Counted from the first letter of the stretch, positions 42,071 to 51,369 are shown. The stretch: 64,000 nt of DNA from Propionispora hippei DSM 15287 (GCF_900141835.1 NZ_FQZD01000017.1:1-64000), one strand, 5' to 3'. Made by a program: numbers and translations. The notes: a model not told the origin generated them from the letters alone.

Positions 42071-44056
42071 ATGCATATTCGTAGTTTAGGAGTTAAAGGA
42101 AAAATCATGGCAATTGTCGCCATGATAGTATTGGTGGCCATCGGAGCAACCGTCGGGCCGATTTTGTATTTACAGACTGAAAAGATGTATCAAAGCTACC
42201 AAAATGAAGCGCTAAGCAGTAGCAGGGCCATGGAAGAAATGTTTAGTGAAAGTGAACGGAAAACAAAGGCGGTGGCTAATTTAGCAGCTTTGTTGCCGGG
42301 ACTGGCGGAAGCCGCTTACGCCGGTGACGGGCCTAAACTTTTGCAATTAATTCAGGATGTACCGAAAAGTGGTGTCGACTATGTTACGGTTACCGATAAG
42401 AACGGTGTAGTTCTGGCCCGGACTCATTCCTCAAAAACGGGGGACAGTATTGCTAACATCTACGCGGTGCAGCAGGCCATGATCGGTAATACGTCCACTA
42501 CAGTGGAAAATTCCCCGGCTACGCCGCTAAGCATTCGAACTTGCCTTCCGATTCGTTTGCCAGGCGGACAGGTTGTGGGAACGCTTTCCGTTAGTATTGA
42601 CGGAGCACAGCAGACATTAGTGGATAAAGTAAAAGAAATTTACCAGGTGGATGCAACTGTTTTCGGTGGCGATACCCGGGTAAGCACCACGGTGATGAAG
42701 GATGGGCAGCGGGCGATTGGAACCAAAGCCAGTGGAGCCGTCATTGCCAAGGTATTGCAGGAAAAAGCGATCTATACGGGAGTGGCCGATGTAAACGGCA
42801 AACCCTATGTTACGGCGTATCGCCCCATTTTGGGAGCCCAGGATGGGACGGTAGGCATGCTGTTTGCCGGAAAGAGCCTGGAGCAGTATTACGCCGATCG
42901 CAATCACCAAATTTTTGTTACCGTTATTGCGGCATTGGCTGTGCTGGTATTATGTCTTGGTCTATCTTATTGGTTGACTAAAATATTTTGTGTTCCCTTG
43001 GAAAAACTTACTGTGGCCGTGAAGGCATTTAGTCAAGGCAATCTGTCGGTTACGGTTGATCATGTAGCGACTGATGAGTTCGGTACACTGGCTCAGGGCT
43101 TTAACAATATGGGGACCGAATTGAGAAAGCTGGTCGGTATGGTAAATAGTCAGGCGGAGCAATTGGCGGCCTCCTCGGAAGAGCTTACCGCCGGGACAGA
43201 ACAATCAGCCTTGGCCTCACAACAGGTCGCGACCTCTATCACTCAAGTTGCCGAAGGAGCGGCTATGCAGCTTGCAGCCGTGGAAGAGAGTGTGCAGTCC
43301 ATCCGCCAGATGTCGGACCTTGTTCAGCATGCGGCAGAGCAGATGGAGCAGGTTGCCGCCGAAGCGGCTGAGACATCGGCAAAGGCTACGCAAGGTGATG
43401 CTATGGTTAAACAGGCTGTGAGTCAAATGGATCATATTAAAAGCGCTGTAGGTACCTCGGCTGAACTTGTGACCGTGCTGGGAAGCCGTTCGCAGGAAAT
43501 TGGACAAATTATTGACACGATTAGCGGTATTGCGGGACAAACCAATCTACTTGCCTTGAACGCTGCGATTGAGGCGGCAAGAGCGGGCGAACAGGGACGG
43601 GGATTTGCGGTTGTGGCGGAGGAAGTACGGAAATTGGCGGAACAGTCCCAGGCAGCAGCTCAAAAGATCACCGAACTGATCAACGAAATCCAGCGGGACA
43701 CCGAACAAACGGTACAGGCTATGCACAACGGCACGAAGGAAGTCGGGAATGGTGCAAAAATTGTCATGGCTGCCGGTAATGCCTTTCAGGAAATCGAGCG
43801 AAGAATTTCCCGGATAAACAGCAGTGTAGGCACGTTGTCTGTTTCTATGCAAGAGATTAATCAAAGTAACAAGGCAGTGGTTGGCAATATTGATAAGATT
43901 GACAGTCTTAGCAAAGCAGCTGCTGCGGAAGCCGAAACGGTATCGGCAGCGACTGAGGAGCAGTCGGCGTCTATGGAGGAAATGGCGGCCTCAAGCAGAG
44001 GTCTGGCGGATATGGCGCAAAATCTGATAACGGCGGTAGGAAAATTTAGTATTTAA
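42071..44056 (+). CDS. Methyl-accepting chemotaxis protein with Cache sensor
   Basis: A 661-residue chemoreceptor: first transmembrane helix at about 12-33, extracytoplasmic Cache-type sensor to about 278 ([18 protein letters not shown] and LEQYYADRN segments), second helix at about 280-302, HAMP at about 303-355, then a long coiled signalling domain. The hairpin tip reads [20 protein letters not shown] with the CheA/CheW contact residues, and EVRKLAEQS follows. Glutamate/glutamine pairs suit methylation. The ligand, probably a small carboxylate or amino acid for single-Cache sensors, is not predictable. ATG 42071 gives the usual short cytoplasmic start. Confidence 0.9.
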   Translation: MHIRSLGVKGKIMAIVAMIVLVAIGATVGPILYLQTEKMYQSYQNEALSSSRAMEEMFSESERKTKAVANLAALLPGLAEAAYAGDGPKLLQLIQDVPKSGVDYVTVTDKNGVVLARTHSSKTGDSIANIYAVQQAMIGNTSTTVENSPATPLSIRTCLPIRLPGGQVVGTLSVSIDGAQQTLVDKVKEIYQVDATVFGGDTRVSTTVMKDGQRAIGTKASGAVIAKVLQEKAIYTGVADVNGKPYVTAYRPILGAQDGTVGMLFAGKSLEQYYADRNHQIFVTVIAALAVLVLCLGLSYWLTKIFCVPLEKLTVAVKAFSQGNLSVTVDHVATDEFGTLAQGFNNMGTELRKLVGMVNSQAEQLAASSEELTAGTEQSALASQQVATSITQVAEGAAMQLAAVEESVQSIRQMSDLVQHAAEQMEQVAAEAAETSAKATQGDAMVKQAVSQMDHIKSAVGTSAELVTVLGSRSQEIGQIIDTISGIAGQTNLLALNAAIEAARAGEQGRGFAVVAEEVRKLAEQSQAAAQKITELINEIQRDTEQTVQAMHNGTKEVGNGAKIVMAAGNAFQEIERRISRINSSVGTLSVSMQEINQSNKAVVGNIDKIDSLSKAAAAEAETVSAATEEQSASMEEMAASSRGLADMAQNLITAVGKFSI

Positions 44057-44188
44057 AAAGTTTTTGTTGCAGATAATACAACCCTGCGAGAATGTTGTAA
44101 TTGTTTTGTCACATTTACTTAGTACACTAAAGATGGCCAAACGATTACATATGTTGTTCCGGCAGCCTGCGACCTGCCAGAACGAGGC

Positions 44189-44226
44189 AAGGCTCCTTAT
44201 CCACCCCAAGGATAAGGAGCCTTGTT
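44189..44226 (+). terminator. Terminator of the chemoreceptor gene
   Basis: AAGGCTCCTTATCC / GGATAAGGAGCCTT perfect 14-bp stem. Confidence 0.85.
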
Positions 44227-44383
44227 TATATTTATTTTTTAAAAAGGTTGCAGTTTTTTTGCCTTTTTCAGGTATTTTTCAGAATTGCATGCTATAACAA
44301 ATAAGCCAATCAAGAGCTGATAACTTGCCAGGCTTAAAACGCTAGGATCATGGCAGCTATTTTTCTCAGCCCCAAGAGGAGGA

Positions 44384-44460
44384 AGTCAGCATATCCGATG
44401 TATGCTGACTGATGACAACAAGGGGTACGGATATAGACCGCCAGTATTCACTGGATTAAG
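44384..44460 (+). repeat. Palindromic repeat element, copy B
   Basis: GTCAGCATA-TCCGATG-TATGCTGAC hairpin (44385-44409), then TGATGACAACA, then TAGACCGCCAGTATTCA followed by CTGGATTAAGG. The second part can itself fold (CCAGT/ACTGG). It ends 38 bases before the VirK/YbjX-like gene. Confidence 0.65.
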
Positions 44461-44497
44461 GCTGATTGGGTATTTGATTTCTGTAAGGAGTAAAAAC

Positions 44498-45427
44498 ATG
44501 AAGGCGTACAGCCTTGGAGGTTATAGCATGAGACAGTATATTGAGATCAGTCATGAATTGTATGCGACAAAGACTTTGGAGAACTATTGGCGGCGGCCTG
44601 TATTTGTTGTTAGGGCATTGCTTCATAACAGGCATATGCAGGAATTAATTCACTTTTTTGCCGCTGACTCCATGCTTAAGCATTTACCTCTGACCCGCAA
44701 ATACGCATTTGAACAGGCAGCGAGACACTGGTTTTACCGGCAGTCCAATTTTTGGGGACGAATTAAATTAATAAAAGAGCATTATTCCTTGTTTGTGTCC
44801 CTGATTAAAAAAGATGCTTTACAACATATCTATTCGGGAGGCAGTGTCATTCTTTGGGAGCAGGACTATAAGGGAGGACGGCTGCAGATGGAAGTATGTT
44901 TTCATGACTGTCATAAGAAGGAAGGCTTGCTGGCAATCGAATTAAAGCTGGATGGAGAACGGATTCAGCAAGTGACTTTTTGGGGAGGTTATGAAACCGG
45001 GCAGGAACCGGCTATATGGATTGGCGCATTGCAGGGAGCACCCGACGGGCGGCAAATGAATCATGATCTGACTAAATTTTGCTTCGGCTATCGTCCGCAC
45101 AATCTGGTGCTGTATGCCGTTCGTTGTTTCGTCAGAGAGTTGGGCTTCCGGCATATATATGCGGTATCCAATTATGGGTTTTATACCGGCAATCATCTGC
45201 GGCTGGACCGTAAGCTGAAACGGTCACTGGATATGTTCTGGCAGGAGATCGGCGGGACGTTGACCGAAGACCGGCGTTTTTTTGCTTTACCTCTAGAGGA
45301 GCTGCGTAAGGATTTGAGTGAGGTCAAATCCCACAAACGCAATCTTTACCGGCAGCGTTTCGCGATGCTGGACTGTGTGGATGCTGCAATCAGTGAAGCT
45401 ATTGCAACAAAATTAATAGGTCAATAA
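44498..45427 (+). CDS. VirK/YbjX family (DUF535) protein
   Basis: A 309-residue cytoplasmic protein. LALL-type helices at the N-terminus are followed by HYSLFVSLIKKDALQHIYSGG, LAIELKLDGERIQQVTFWGG, WIGALQGAPDG-x-x-x-x-H-DLTK and HNLVLYAVRCFVRELG, the motif order of DUF535 (YbjX, VirK). Enterobacterial members influence lipid A modification, antimicrobial-peptide resistance or virulence-protein export; a lipopolysaccharide-related role would be compatible with a diderm Negativicute but is inference. ATG 44498 has AAGGAG 7 bases upstream; ATG 44528 also has a site. Confidence 0.8.
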   Translation: MKAYSLGGYSMRQYIEISHELYATKTLENYWRRPVFVVRALLHNRHMQELIHFFAADSMLKHLPLTRKYAFEQAARHWFYRQSNFWGRIKLIKEHYSLFVSLIKKDALQHIYSGGSVILWEQDYKGGRLQMEVCFHDCHKKEGLLAIELKLDGERIQQVTFWGGYETGQEPAIWIGALQGAPDGRQMNHDLTKFCFGYRPHNLVLYAVRCFVRELGFRHIYAVSNYGFYTGNHLRLDRKLKRSLDMFWQEIGGTLTEDRRFFALPLEELRKDLSEVKSHKRNLYRQRFAMLDCVDAAISEAIATKLIGQ

Positions 45428-45475
45428 AAAGAAGTTGAGCTGTCCGATTATGTCGGCAGTTCAACTTCTTTTTAT
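45428..45475 (+). terminator. Terminator of the VirK/YbjX-like gene
   Basis: AAAGAAGTTGA...TCAACTTCTTTTT, a long imperfect stem ending in TTTTT. Confidence 0.85.
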
Positions 45476-45584
45476 TCGTGTGAACGCTTGTGTTTTTAAT
45501 TTTGCAGCAGCCGGGCAAACTAGTTAAAGATTAAATGATTAAGTCACTCCGGGAAGGAAGGGCGAAGAGACAAGGGGCGTTTAT

Positions 45585-46175
45585 ATGGGAGAGCATGCAA
45601 GGGTGAGGCTGATTCTTACCAGTGGCTGCATACTGGCGCAAATTCTGGTGATGCTGGGAATGGCCGGGCAAGAGAATTGGGAATTTATGCGCGGAGCGGC
45701 TTGGGGTGCGATATTGCTGCTTGCCTATACCCTCTGGGAAATAAAGTGTCGGCTGTACATGAACAATTACGTACGGGCCTTGATTGTCATCACGGTTGTT
45801 GCTGACAGCTATATTGGCGGTTATTTAGGCTATTATATGACGTCACAGATTTTTGACAAAGCACTGCATCTGTTTGGCACCTATTCTTTTGCCTTGTTTT
45901 TTTACATATTGCTGGCTCAGTTGATCATCCGTCAGCCGGTTAATCGATTGTTTACCTGTTTGTTCATTATTTGCCTCGGTATATCGCTGGGAGTGGTTTA
46001 TGAACTGCTGGAATTTGCAGTTGATACAATCAACAAGCCTCTTATTCCGGGGCAGGCGAGTCTCGTGGATACCGATCTGGACCTGCTTGCCGATACCGTG
46101 GGTGCGGTTATTGCCGCTGTTCAGCTTGCGTATACCCGTTTGGGACGGTATCTGGCCGACAAGCTGTTTTCCTAG
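45585..46175 (+). CDS. DUF2238 (YjdF-like) membrane protein
   Basis: A 196-residue protein with six hydrophobic segments. FDKALHLFGTYSFALFF, LGISLGVVYELLEFAVD and VDTDLDLLADTVGAVIA are the three conserved blocks of the YjdF/DUF2238 family, containing conserved His, Glu and Asp within or near membrane helices. Function unknown. Single gene on the plus strand, convergent with the DUF421 gene. Confidence 0.8.
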   Translation: MGEHARVRLILTSGCILAQILVMLGMAGQENWEFMRGAAWGAILLLAYTLWEIKCRLYMNNYVRALIVITVVADSYIGGYLGYYMTSQIFDKALHLFGTYSFALFFYILLAQLIIRQPVNRLFTCLFIICLGISLGVVYELLEFAVDTINKPLIPGQASLVDTDLDLLADTVGAVIAAVQLAYTRLGRYLADKLFS

Positions 46176-46177
46176 CG

Positions 46178-46305
46178 TAAGGCTTCGTTGTCGTCACCTA
46201 TAATCGATAGGGGTATCCATCTCCGCCTTTTCTTACGAAAAACCTCGCAAATTAATTCCCCGCTTCAAGTTGGGCGGAACACTAGTGACCCGCTCAACTT
46301 TAAAG
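46178..46305 (-). repeat. Palindromic repeat element, copy H (long form)
   Basis: On the minus strand: GCGGGTCACTAGTGTTCCGC palindrome, GAATTAATTTGCGAGG, TTTTTCGTAAG, GGCGGAGATG, a CCTAT-CGATT-ATAGG hairpin and TGACGACAACG. It is homologous along about 125 bp to the unit at 55664-55797. It lies between convergent genes, so it is not a gene leader. Confidence 0.65.
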
Positions 46306-46341
46306 CTGGAAGAAGATAATGAGGCAAAATTTTGTCGCCAA

Positions 46342-46392
46342 AGCAGAGGGAGGAGCTATACCGCCAGTATGTCAACTGAAGACAACGGCGGT
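46342..46392 (+). repeat. Palindromic repeat element, fragment F
   Basis: GCAGAGGGAGGAGC, then TATACCGCCAGTATGTCA and AAGACAACGG: the second box of the element in a diverged context, next to copy H and in the opposite orientation. Confidence 0.4.
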
Positions 46393-46444
46393 TGAGGAAG
46401 TCGTACACCTATCAGCAAATTCTGCATTCAAGGCTAGAGGAGCG

Positions 46445-47143
46445 CTAGATTTTGGCCGGGGACGGTGCCGGGCTGATATACAGTTTTCCCTTGGAATCAA
46501 TCGCTGCATAGCTGACCTTATCGGGACTGGTAATTCCTTTGCCGGCAAGCTGCCCATTCAGCCAATCGAGAGAATAATTTCCTTGCAGGTTTTTGTAGAT
46601 TACTTCGCCGTCCATGATCAGTTCAAGAGGAAAAGTCGGATCCTGCGAGGCTAGCTTGATATCGCTTCTGGTTACCGTTTGGTAATCGGATTTTTTTATA
46701 ACGCTTAGATTACCGGAGGTTTCCACTACGGCGTACTGCACTTCGGCAGGATCCAAAATGCCTTGTTGGCGCAACTGCCCGTTCAGTTCATCCAGGTCGT
46801 AACGGAGTTTTCCCATGTTAGCAGTCATAATGCGGCCATTTTCAATAACTACTGTGGGAGAACCGTCAATGAGTTTGCGTAACCGGCGGCTCCGGATGGT
46901 CAGATGAGAAATGAGGTAGGTAAGGAGAACAAACAGGACCAGATCGTAATAATGACTCAGGGTTTTATCCGGATCGGCTGCGGCTACATTGGCGGCAATG
47001 GAACCGATGGTAATGCCGCTGATATATTCATATAAGGTCAACTGTCCGATTTGTGTGTTACCTAAAATACGGGTAAAAATAAGCAGGCTTAAAAACACCA
47101 GCGAGGTTTGCCAGGTGTCACGAAGAAATTCTGATCCGACCAT
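46445..47143 (-). CDS. DUF421 (YetF/YcaP-like) membrane protein
   Basis: A 232-residue protein with three N-terminal transmembrane helices (LVFLSLLIFTRILGNTQIGQLTLYEYISGITIGSIAAN is the DUF421 signature) and a cytoplasmic alpha/beta domain in two similar halves, each with an LNGQL-x-x-x-G motif (ELNGQLRQQGI and WLNGQLAGKGI). YetF-type proteins are widespread in spore-formers; some relatives affect spore germination or envelope properties. It follows the gene at 47164 on the same strand with 20 bases between and forms an operon with it. Confidence 0.85.
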   Translation of the reverse strand: MVGSEFLRDTWQTSLVFLSLLIFTRILGNTQIGQLTLYEYISGITIGSIAANVAAADPDKTLSHYYDLVLFVLLTYLISHLTIRSRRLRKLIDGSPTVVIENGRIMTANMGKLRYDLDELNGQLRQQGILDPAEVQYAVVETSGNLSVIKKSDYQTVTRSDIKLASQDPTFPLELIMDGEVIYKNLQGNYSLDWLNGQLAGKGITSPDKVSYAAIDSKGKLYISPAPSPAKI

Positions 47144-47163
47144 TGTTCCACTCCCTATCGTTA

Positions 47164-47682
47164 TCAGTCGTTTGGCTGATCGTCTTTATTTTTTTGTTTC
47201 GGTAACGGTTTCATCGCCGGAACGATCCGGTATTCCGGCTGTCTGTTGACGGATAGAAGATTGCGAAGTACAAGCGCCTGTACGATACCTAAAATGGTCG
47301 CGCTGATGATATTGGACAATACCGTGTAGACCGGCAGGGGTGTGGTGCCTTCTGTTTTGAATAAAGTAGTTATGGCGTAAATAGTAAACCAAACCGTCAT
47401 GAAATAAAGCCAGCTTTTGAATACCAGATTCCGGCTGGAAATCTGTGGTGTAAGCTGAGCGAAAACTGCACCCAGCATACCGCAGAAGACAATATGCCCC
47501 AGCAGGGCAAGAAACGTTTCGCTCGAGGTGAAAGGAGGTACATGGCCGTAAAGGATGATAGCCATCCAGTCGACAAAACGCAAGGTTGTTAAATGAAACA
47601 TGCCGGCTGTAAAGCCCCAGACATTGGCGGTTATACCACCGATGGTACCGGCAAGAAAACCGTTTGTAATCCGATCTTCCAT
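47164..47682 (-). CDS. Membrane protein of unknown function
   Basis: A 172-residue protein with four to five hydrophobic segments (GFLAGTIGGITANVWGFTAGM; HIVFCGMLGAVFAQL; LYFMTVWFTIYAITTLF; ISATILGIVQALVL) and a polar C-terminal tail rich in Lys, Asn and Asp. The first glycine-rich helix and the overall layout resemble YqhR-type proteins, but identification is not firm. CAAGGAGG precedes the ATG. It is first in a two-gene operon with DUF421. Confidence 0.7.
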   Translation of the reverse strand: MEDRITNGFLAGTIGGITANVWGFTAGMFHLTTLRFVDWMAIILYGHVPPFTSSETFLALLGHIVFCGMLGAVFAQLTPQISSRNLVFKSWLYFMTVWFTIYAITTLFKTEGTTPLPVYTVLSNIISATILGIVQALVLRNLLSVNRQPEYRIVPAMKPLPKQKNKDDQPND

Positions 47683-47792
47683 AATAAGTACCTCCTTGTT
47701 ATACTGTTATAGATAGGATGAGAATTTATTAAAAATATATTCAGGGCCCTGTTCATTGAAAAGTGTAAGTTTTTTTACAAGGATAGGAGAAA

Positions 47793-47833
47793 GAAAGCCA
47801 GCATATCGAACATATGTGAGCTGACGACAACGC
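47793..47833 (+). repeat. Palindromic repeat element, copy D (first half)
   Basis: CAGC-ATAT-CGAA-CATATGTGA-GCTG hairpin followed by TGACGACAACG. Confidence 0.55.
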
Positions 47834-47888
47834 TTCAGGATGGGAAAAAAGTCGTGAGATAACCAAAGTTTTAATCCGGTCAAGGTAC

Positions 47889-47956
47889 CGAGAGTATGCC
47901 GACTGACGACAACGAAGTAATCAGGGAAATAGACCGCCAGTATTCAATGGATTAAG
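47889..47956 (+). repeat. Palindromic repeat element, copy C
   Basis: TGACGACAACG (47903-47914), then TAGACCGCCAGTATTCA and ATGGATTAAG, as in copy B. It lies 540 bases upstream of the histidine kinase, on the same strand. Confidence 0.6.
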
Positions 47957-48008
47957 AAAGATAAAGTAGTGGCTTGGTACGCTTTCTATGAGGAATTAGC
48001 GATAAGGG

Positions 48009-48107
48009 ATGGATAGTGGATGGAGAATAAAGCAGCCTTATGTCATAGTTGCCGGTATTTTTATGTTACTTGGGACAGGAACTTTCCTTATGGTTGCAGG
48101 GCCATGA
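48009..48107 (+). CDS. Possible 32-residue membrane peptide
   Basis: ATG at 48009 opens a 33-codon frame encoding a polar start (MDSGWRIKQPY) and one hydrophobic helix (VIVAGIFMLLGTGTFLMV). AAGGG touches the start codon and GAGGA lies 14 bases upstream, so initiation is not well supported. Composition is strikingly membrane-like for a chance frame. No family is recognised. Confidence 0.3.
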   Translation: MDSGWRIKQPYVIVAGIFMLLGTGTFLMVAGP

Positions 48108-48174
48108 ATTTTAAGAGCCGAATACTACCCTGCCGAGAAGTACGCCAGGCAGCAGGGGTGGATTGCTTGGATTA

Positions 48175-48371
48175 TGTCGAAAAGGATAAGCCCTTGTAAT
48201 GGTGAAATAAGAGGTTTTTATGGAAATTAATGTAAAAAGATATAAATAATGTAATAAAAGAAGGGCTTAAGCTGAAAAATGATGGTTGAAAATTAATTTT
48301 ATGTAAAAATATGGATAAATTTTCTGTTTTATAATAGGAAAAGCCCCTTTTGGGGCTACCTATTTTCGACA
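48175..48371. promoter_or_regulatory. Two Spo0A-box-like sites upstream of the kinase gene
   Basis: TGTCGAAAA at 48175-48183 and its inverse TTTTCGACA at 48363-48371 match the Spo0A consensus TGTCGAA. A hairpin AGCCCC-TTTT-GGGGCT (48344-48357) lies beside the second. A 7-base match occurs by chance several times in 64 kb, so support is modest. The rest of 47683-48499 holds no further clear gene. Confidence 0.35.
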
Positions 48372-48499
48372 GAGAGGAGTTTTTTTCGCCGGATCATGTC
48401 GGTTTTTTACGAAAAGTAAATGGACTAATTTAGAAGGAGATACATTATTTTACAAGAATGTTATAAGCATTTCAATTAATTCGAATTGAGGTGCGAATC

Positions 48500-49639
48500 A
48501 TGTATTCAGCGGAAGCGGCAGCCAGTAAGTTGGTACATTACTCTCGTGAAGATGAATATAAAGATTATTTTGAAACAACGACGACCGGCATTCTATACCT
48601 CGACAGTAACGGGAGAATTAAAAATTTAAATAGAGAAGCAGAACGGATTTGCGGCATTGACCGGAAGCGGGTACTGGGAAAACAGGCTGAACAGGTGTTT
48701 CAGGATTTCGGCTACAAATTTCTGAAAGTATTTTCACCTGCTGATTGTGACAATCTGTATACTACCAGTGTAAGAATCAATGTAAACGAGCAGGCTCTCT
48801 ACCTGCATATTAATGCACTGAAGCTAACCGGATCAAATGGGGAAACGACAGGCATGATCGTCATTTTGCAGGATGTTTCGGCGGTCCGGGCAGCGATTAA
48901 GCAAATACAGACAACACAGATGCTGGTTTCGCTGGGCGAATTGGCTGCCGGTGTGGCTCATCACGTCAGGACGCCGCTTACCACGCTGAGCGGTTATTTA
49001 CAGGTCATGCTGGGGCGTCTGGAAAACGATCAGTATACTGTAAAGCGCGATACCCTGGAAGTATTGCTGGATGAAGTGTCCTATATCAATGATGTGGTAA
49101 AGGAACTGGTGTTGTTTGCCAAACCGCCGGTGAACAAAGAACCGCAGGTAGATATTAACCGGATTTTGCACGAGGCGCTGCTGCTTACTTTTAAAGATCT
49201 GGGTGGTGAAAAGATTAATATTCACAAGCAATTGGCGACCAATTTGCCCTTAGTTGCCCTGGATATTAATCTGGTTAAACAGGCCGTCGTCAATATCATG
49301 CAAAACTCCCTGGAAGCTATGGCGGAGGAAGGGACGCTAACCGTGAAGTCCTGGTTGAATTCGGAATTGAACATGCTGGTCATTGGGATATACGATACGG
49401 GCAACGGAATCCCAACTGAGATCTTGTCGCGGATTTTTGAACCTTTTTACACGACCAAGCTTGACCGGATGGGGCTTGGGCTGCCAATTGCCCACCGTAT
49501 TATCAGTGAACATGGCGGGTTTATCCATGTCAATGCCGATGAACAGGGCGGTACGAAAGTAAAGATATATCTGCCCATTGTCGATGACAGGCTCCGCCGG
49601 TTGACGGTCGTGCACCAGCAACTGTTAAACCTGCAATAA
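48500..49639 (+). CDS. PAS-domain sensor histidine kinase (orphan)
   Basis: A 379-residue soluble kinase: PAS at about 20-130 (TTTGILYLDSNGRIKNLNREAERICGI), dimerisation domain with the phosphorylated histidine in GVAHHVRTPLTTLSGYLQVM (about 155), and HATPase with N box NIMQNSLEAM, G1 YDTGNGIP, F box FEPFYTTK and G2 MGLGLPIAHRI. No response regulator is adjacent. Kinases of this design (KinA/KinE-like) phosphorylate Spo0A or Spo0F in spore-formers; Spo0A-like boxes upstream fit that idea but do not prove it. ATG 48500 has GAGG 8 bases upstream. Confidence 0.85.
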   Translation: MYSAEAAASKLVHYSREDEYKDYFETTTTGILYLDSNGRIKNLNREAERICGIDRKRVLGKQAEQVFQDFGYKFLKVFSPADCDNLYTTSVRINVNEQALYLHINALKLTGSNGETTGMIVILQDVSAVRAAIKQIQTTQMLVSLGELAAGVAHHVRTPLTTLSGYLQVMLGRLENDQYTVKRDTLEVLLDEVSYINDVVKELVLFAKPPVNKEPQVDINRILHEALLLTFKDLGGEKINIHKQLATNLPLVALDINLVKQAVVNIMQNSLEAMAEEGTLTVKSWLNSELNMLVIGIYDTGNGIPTEILSRIFEPFYTTKLDRMGLGLPIAHRIISEHGGFIHVNADEQGGTKVKIYLPIVDDRLRRLTVVHQQLLNLQ

Positions 49640-49643
49640 ACAG

Positions 49644-49692
49644 ATAAGCCAAGAGGTCGCCTGACGTAACGTCGGGCGACCTCTTGGCTTAT
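49644..49692. terminator. Bidirectional terminator
   Basis: A very stable stem of about 18 bp (AAGCCAAGAGGTCGCC / GGCGACCTCTTGGCTT) between the convergent kinase and Ppx/GppA genes. Confidence 0.9.
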
Positions 49693-49695
49693 TCA

Positions 49696-51222
49696 TTATA
49701 TGAAACATTCCTCGATTTCCAGTGCCAGGCCAAGATCCTTTTTGATCCACTTGTCACACTTTTGCAAGGCTTGGCGTTCAATCGGAGCCGGTTCACTTAA
49801 GTACAGCTTGAGGACGGCGGCCTTCGTTTTTATCAACGCCTGTACCGTTTTGACCAGGCCCATCTGGGTGACGTCCAAGCATTCGGCGATGGCCAGCAGC
49901 ATGGCTAGCTTCCGGGCAATATGCCAGTCCCCTTCATCTAAAAATTCACTATAGATTCTATTGCGGTAGTACTTGGCCGAAGTGCCGTTGTGCCAGCCGG
50001 CAATGACGGCAGCCAGTATTTGCTCGCGGTGTGTCAAACCGAATAGGCGGGCGTTTTCAATTAGGTATGAACTGTGGCGGGGATGATCATAGTAATTGAT
50101 AGTGATGCCGATGTCGTGCAATAAGGCTGCCACCTTCAGCAGTTTTTTGTCGCCCGACCGGAGTGCCAGATGATCCTGCCAGCCGTCAAACAGGGTTTCA
50201 GCCAGGGCCGCTATATGATAGGCGTGATTTGGATCTCCCTCGTGAGCCAGCAGGACGTTATGGGTACTATGCTCCAGAATATTCTTCATGATCGGGGGTT
50301 GTTGGTATTTGGCTTGATAGTATTGCAAGAACAGCCCTTCCCGGACACCGCAGCCGCTGATGACCAACTGAGGGGCCTGGGTTATGTCGAGTAACCCTTT
50401 GACGATGTTAACACCGGCGATAATGATGTCAGCCCGCTCGCTGCTAAGTCCGGGCAGTTTGCGGCGCTGAGCCAGGCTGGTCTTGTCAATCAGCTCCAGG
50501 ATTTGGTCAAAAGACAGAGGGCCCAGACGGTAATTATGTACTTTGGCAAAGGGATAGTTTTTAAGCCTTTGGTCTATTTTAGCAATATTGCGGGCCGTGC
50601 CGCCGATGCCGACCAGCGGAGCAAAGATTCTCTTCAGCCAGGGCAGGCTGGCAAGCTGAGCCTGGATGAAGGCCTGCAATTCGGCGATTTTGGCATCATT
50701 GACTTTGTCCTGCAGACCGAAGCGTTCGGTCAGCGTAACGGCACCAAAGGGCAGGCTGATGCTTTGCTTGATTTGCCGGTTTTTCACCAGGGTCAACTCC
50801 GTGCTGCCGCCACCCAAATCAAACAACAGGCCGTCCGTAAGGTCGATAGTGTTCATTGCGCCGATAAAGCCCAGCTCTGCTTCCAGTTCACCGCTGATTA
50901 CGTCCAGCAGGATACCGGTTTCCCTTTCCGCCAGAGCGATAAACTGATCGCCGTTTTTGGCGTTGCGGACAGCAGCGGTGGCGACGCCGATGATTTTGTC
51001 CACCTGAAATAACTGACACATGTGAGCAAAAATTTTTAGCGTGCTTAACGCCCGGCCAATGGCTTCGGGCTGTAAGTGTAAAGTAGCATTCATGCCTTCG
51101 CTTAACCGTACCGACTCTTTTTGATTGTAGACCAGATTATAGGCACCTTTTTCGTAAACATGCATGACAATCAGGCGGGCGGAGTTGGAGCCTAAATCAA
51201 TGATTGCAATCCGTTCTGTCAC
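49696..51222 (-). CDS. Ppx/GppA phosphatase (exopolyphosphatase/pppGpp phosphohydrolase)
   Basis: A 508-residue protein. N-terminal ASKHA domain with AIIDLGSNSARLIV and DLGGGSTELTLV (phosphate loops) and the ISGELEAELGF catalytic Glu region; C-terminal HD domain (about 310-500) with ALLHDIGITINYYDH. It removes terminal phosphates from polyphosphate or converts pppGpp to ppGpp. All catalytic motifs are intact. GTG 51222 has TAGGAG 8 bases upstream; a GTG at 51231 is too close to it. It is divergent from the second Ppx-like gene and ppk. Confidence 0.9.
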   Translation of the reverse strand: MTERIAIIDLGSNSARLIVMHVYEKGAYNLVYNQKESVRLSEGMNATLHLQPEAIGRALSTLKIFAHMCQLFQVDKIIGVATAAVRNAKNGDQFIALAERETGILLDVISGELEAELGFIGAMNTIDLTDGLLFDLGGGSTELTLVKNRQIKQSISLPFGAVTLTERFGLQDKVNDAKIAELQAFIQAQLASLPWLKRIFAPLVGIGGTARNIAKIDQRLKNYPFAKVHNYRLGPLSFDQILELIDKTSLAQRRKLPGLSSERADIIIAGVNIVKGLLDITQAPQLVISGCGVREGLFLQYYQAKYQQPPIMKNILEHSTHNVLLAHEGDPNHAYHIAALAETLFDGWQDHLALRSGDKKLLKVAALLHDIGITINYYDHPRHSSYLIENARLFGLTHREQILAAVIAGWHNGTSAKYYRNRIYSEFLDEGDWHIARKLAMLLAIAECLDVTQMGLVKTVQALIKTKAAVLKLYLSEPAPIERQALQKCDKWIKKDLGLALEIEECFI

Positions 51223-51280
51223 AAAGATCACTCCTATTGCAAAATGTATTGTATTTCCGGTTTATAATATTTTTACTAAA

Positions 51281-51310
51281 TTTACAAAAGCATAACATAA
51301 AATTGTATAA
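51281..51310 (+). promoter_or_regulatory. Possible promoter of the ppx2-ppk unit
   Basis: TTTACA (51281-51286), 17 bp, TGTATA; a TATAAT at 51263-51268 without a good -35 box is an alternative. Confidence 0.35.
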
Positions 51311-51322
51311 GGCAGAAAGGGG

Positions 51323-51344
51323 TTTCGACACGGGCATGTCGAAA
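51323..51344. promoter_or_regulatory. Inverted pair of Spo0A-like boxes
   Basis: TTTCGACA-CGGGCA-TGTCGAAA is a perfect palindrome in which each arm is an exact Spo0A box (TGTCGAA). It lies 26 bases before the ppx2 start and downstream of the likely promoter, suggesting repression. Alternatively it is simply an mRNA hairpin or a site for another regulator. Confidence 0.45.
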
Positions 51345-51369
51345 TTACATTTATTATGGAGGTGAGTAC

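Noticed and set aside
44384-47956. Interpretation of the GACGACAACG elements as a known riboswitch
   Set aside because: Segments do not match c-di-GMP, THF, guanidine, fluoride, ZTP or preQ1 aptamers as I know them, and one long copy lies between convergent genes.
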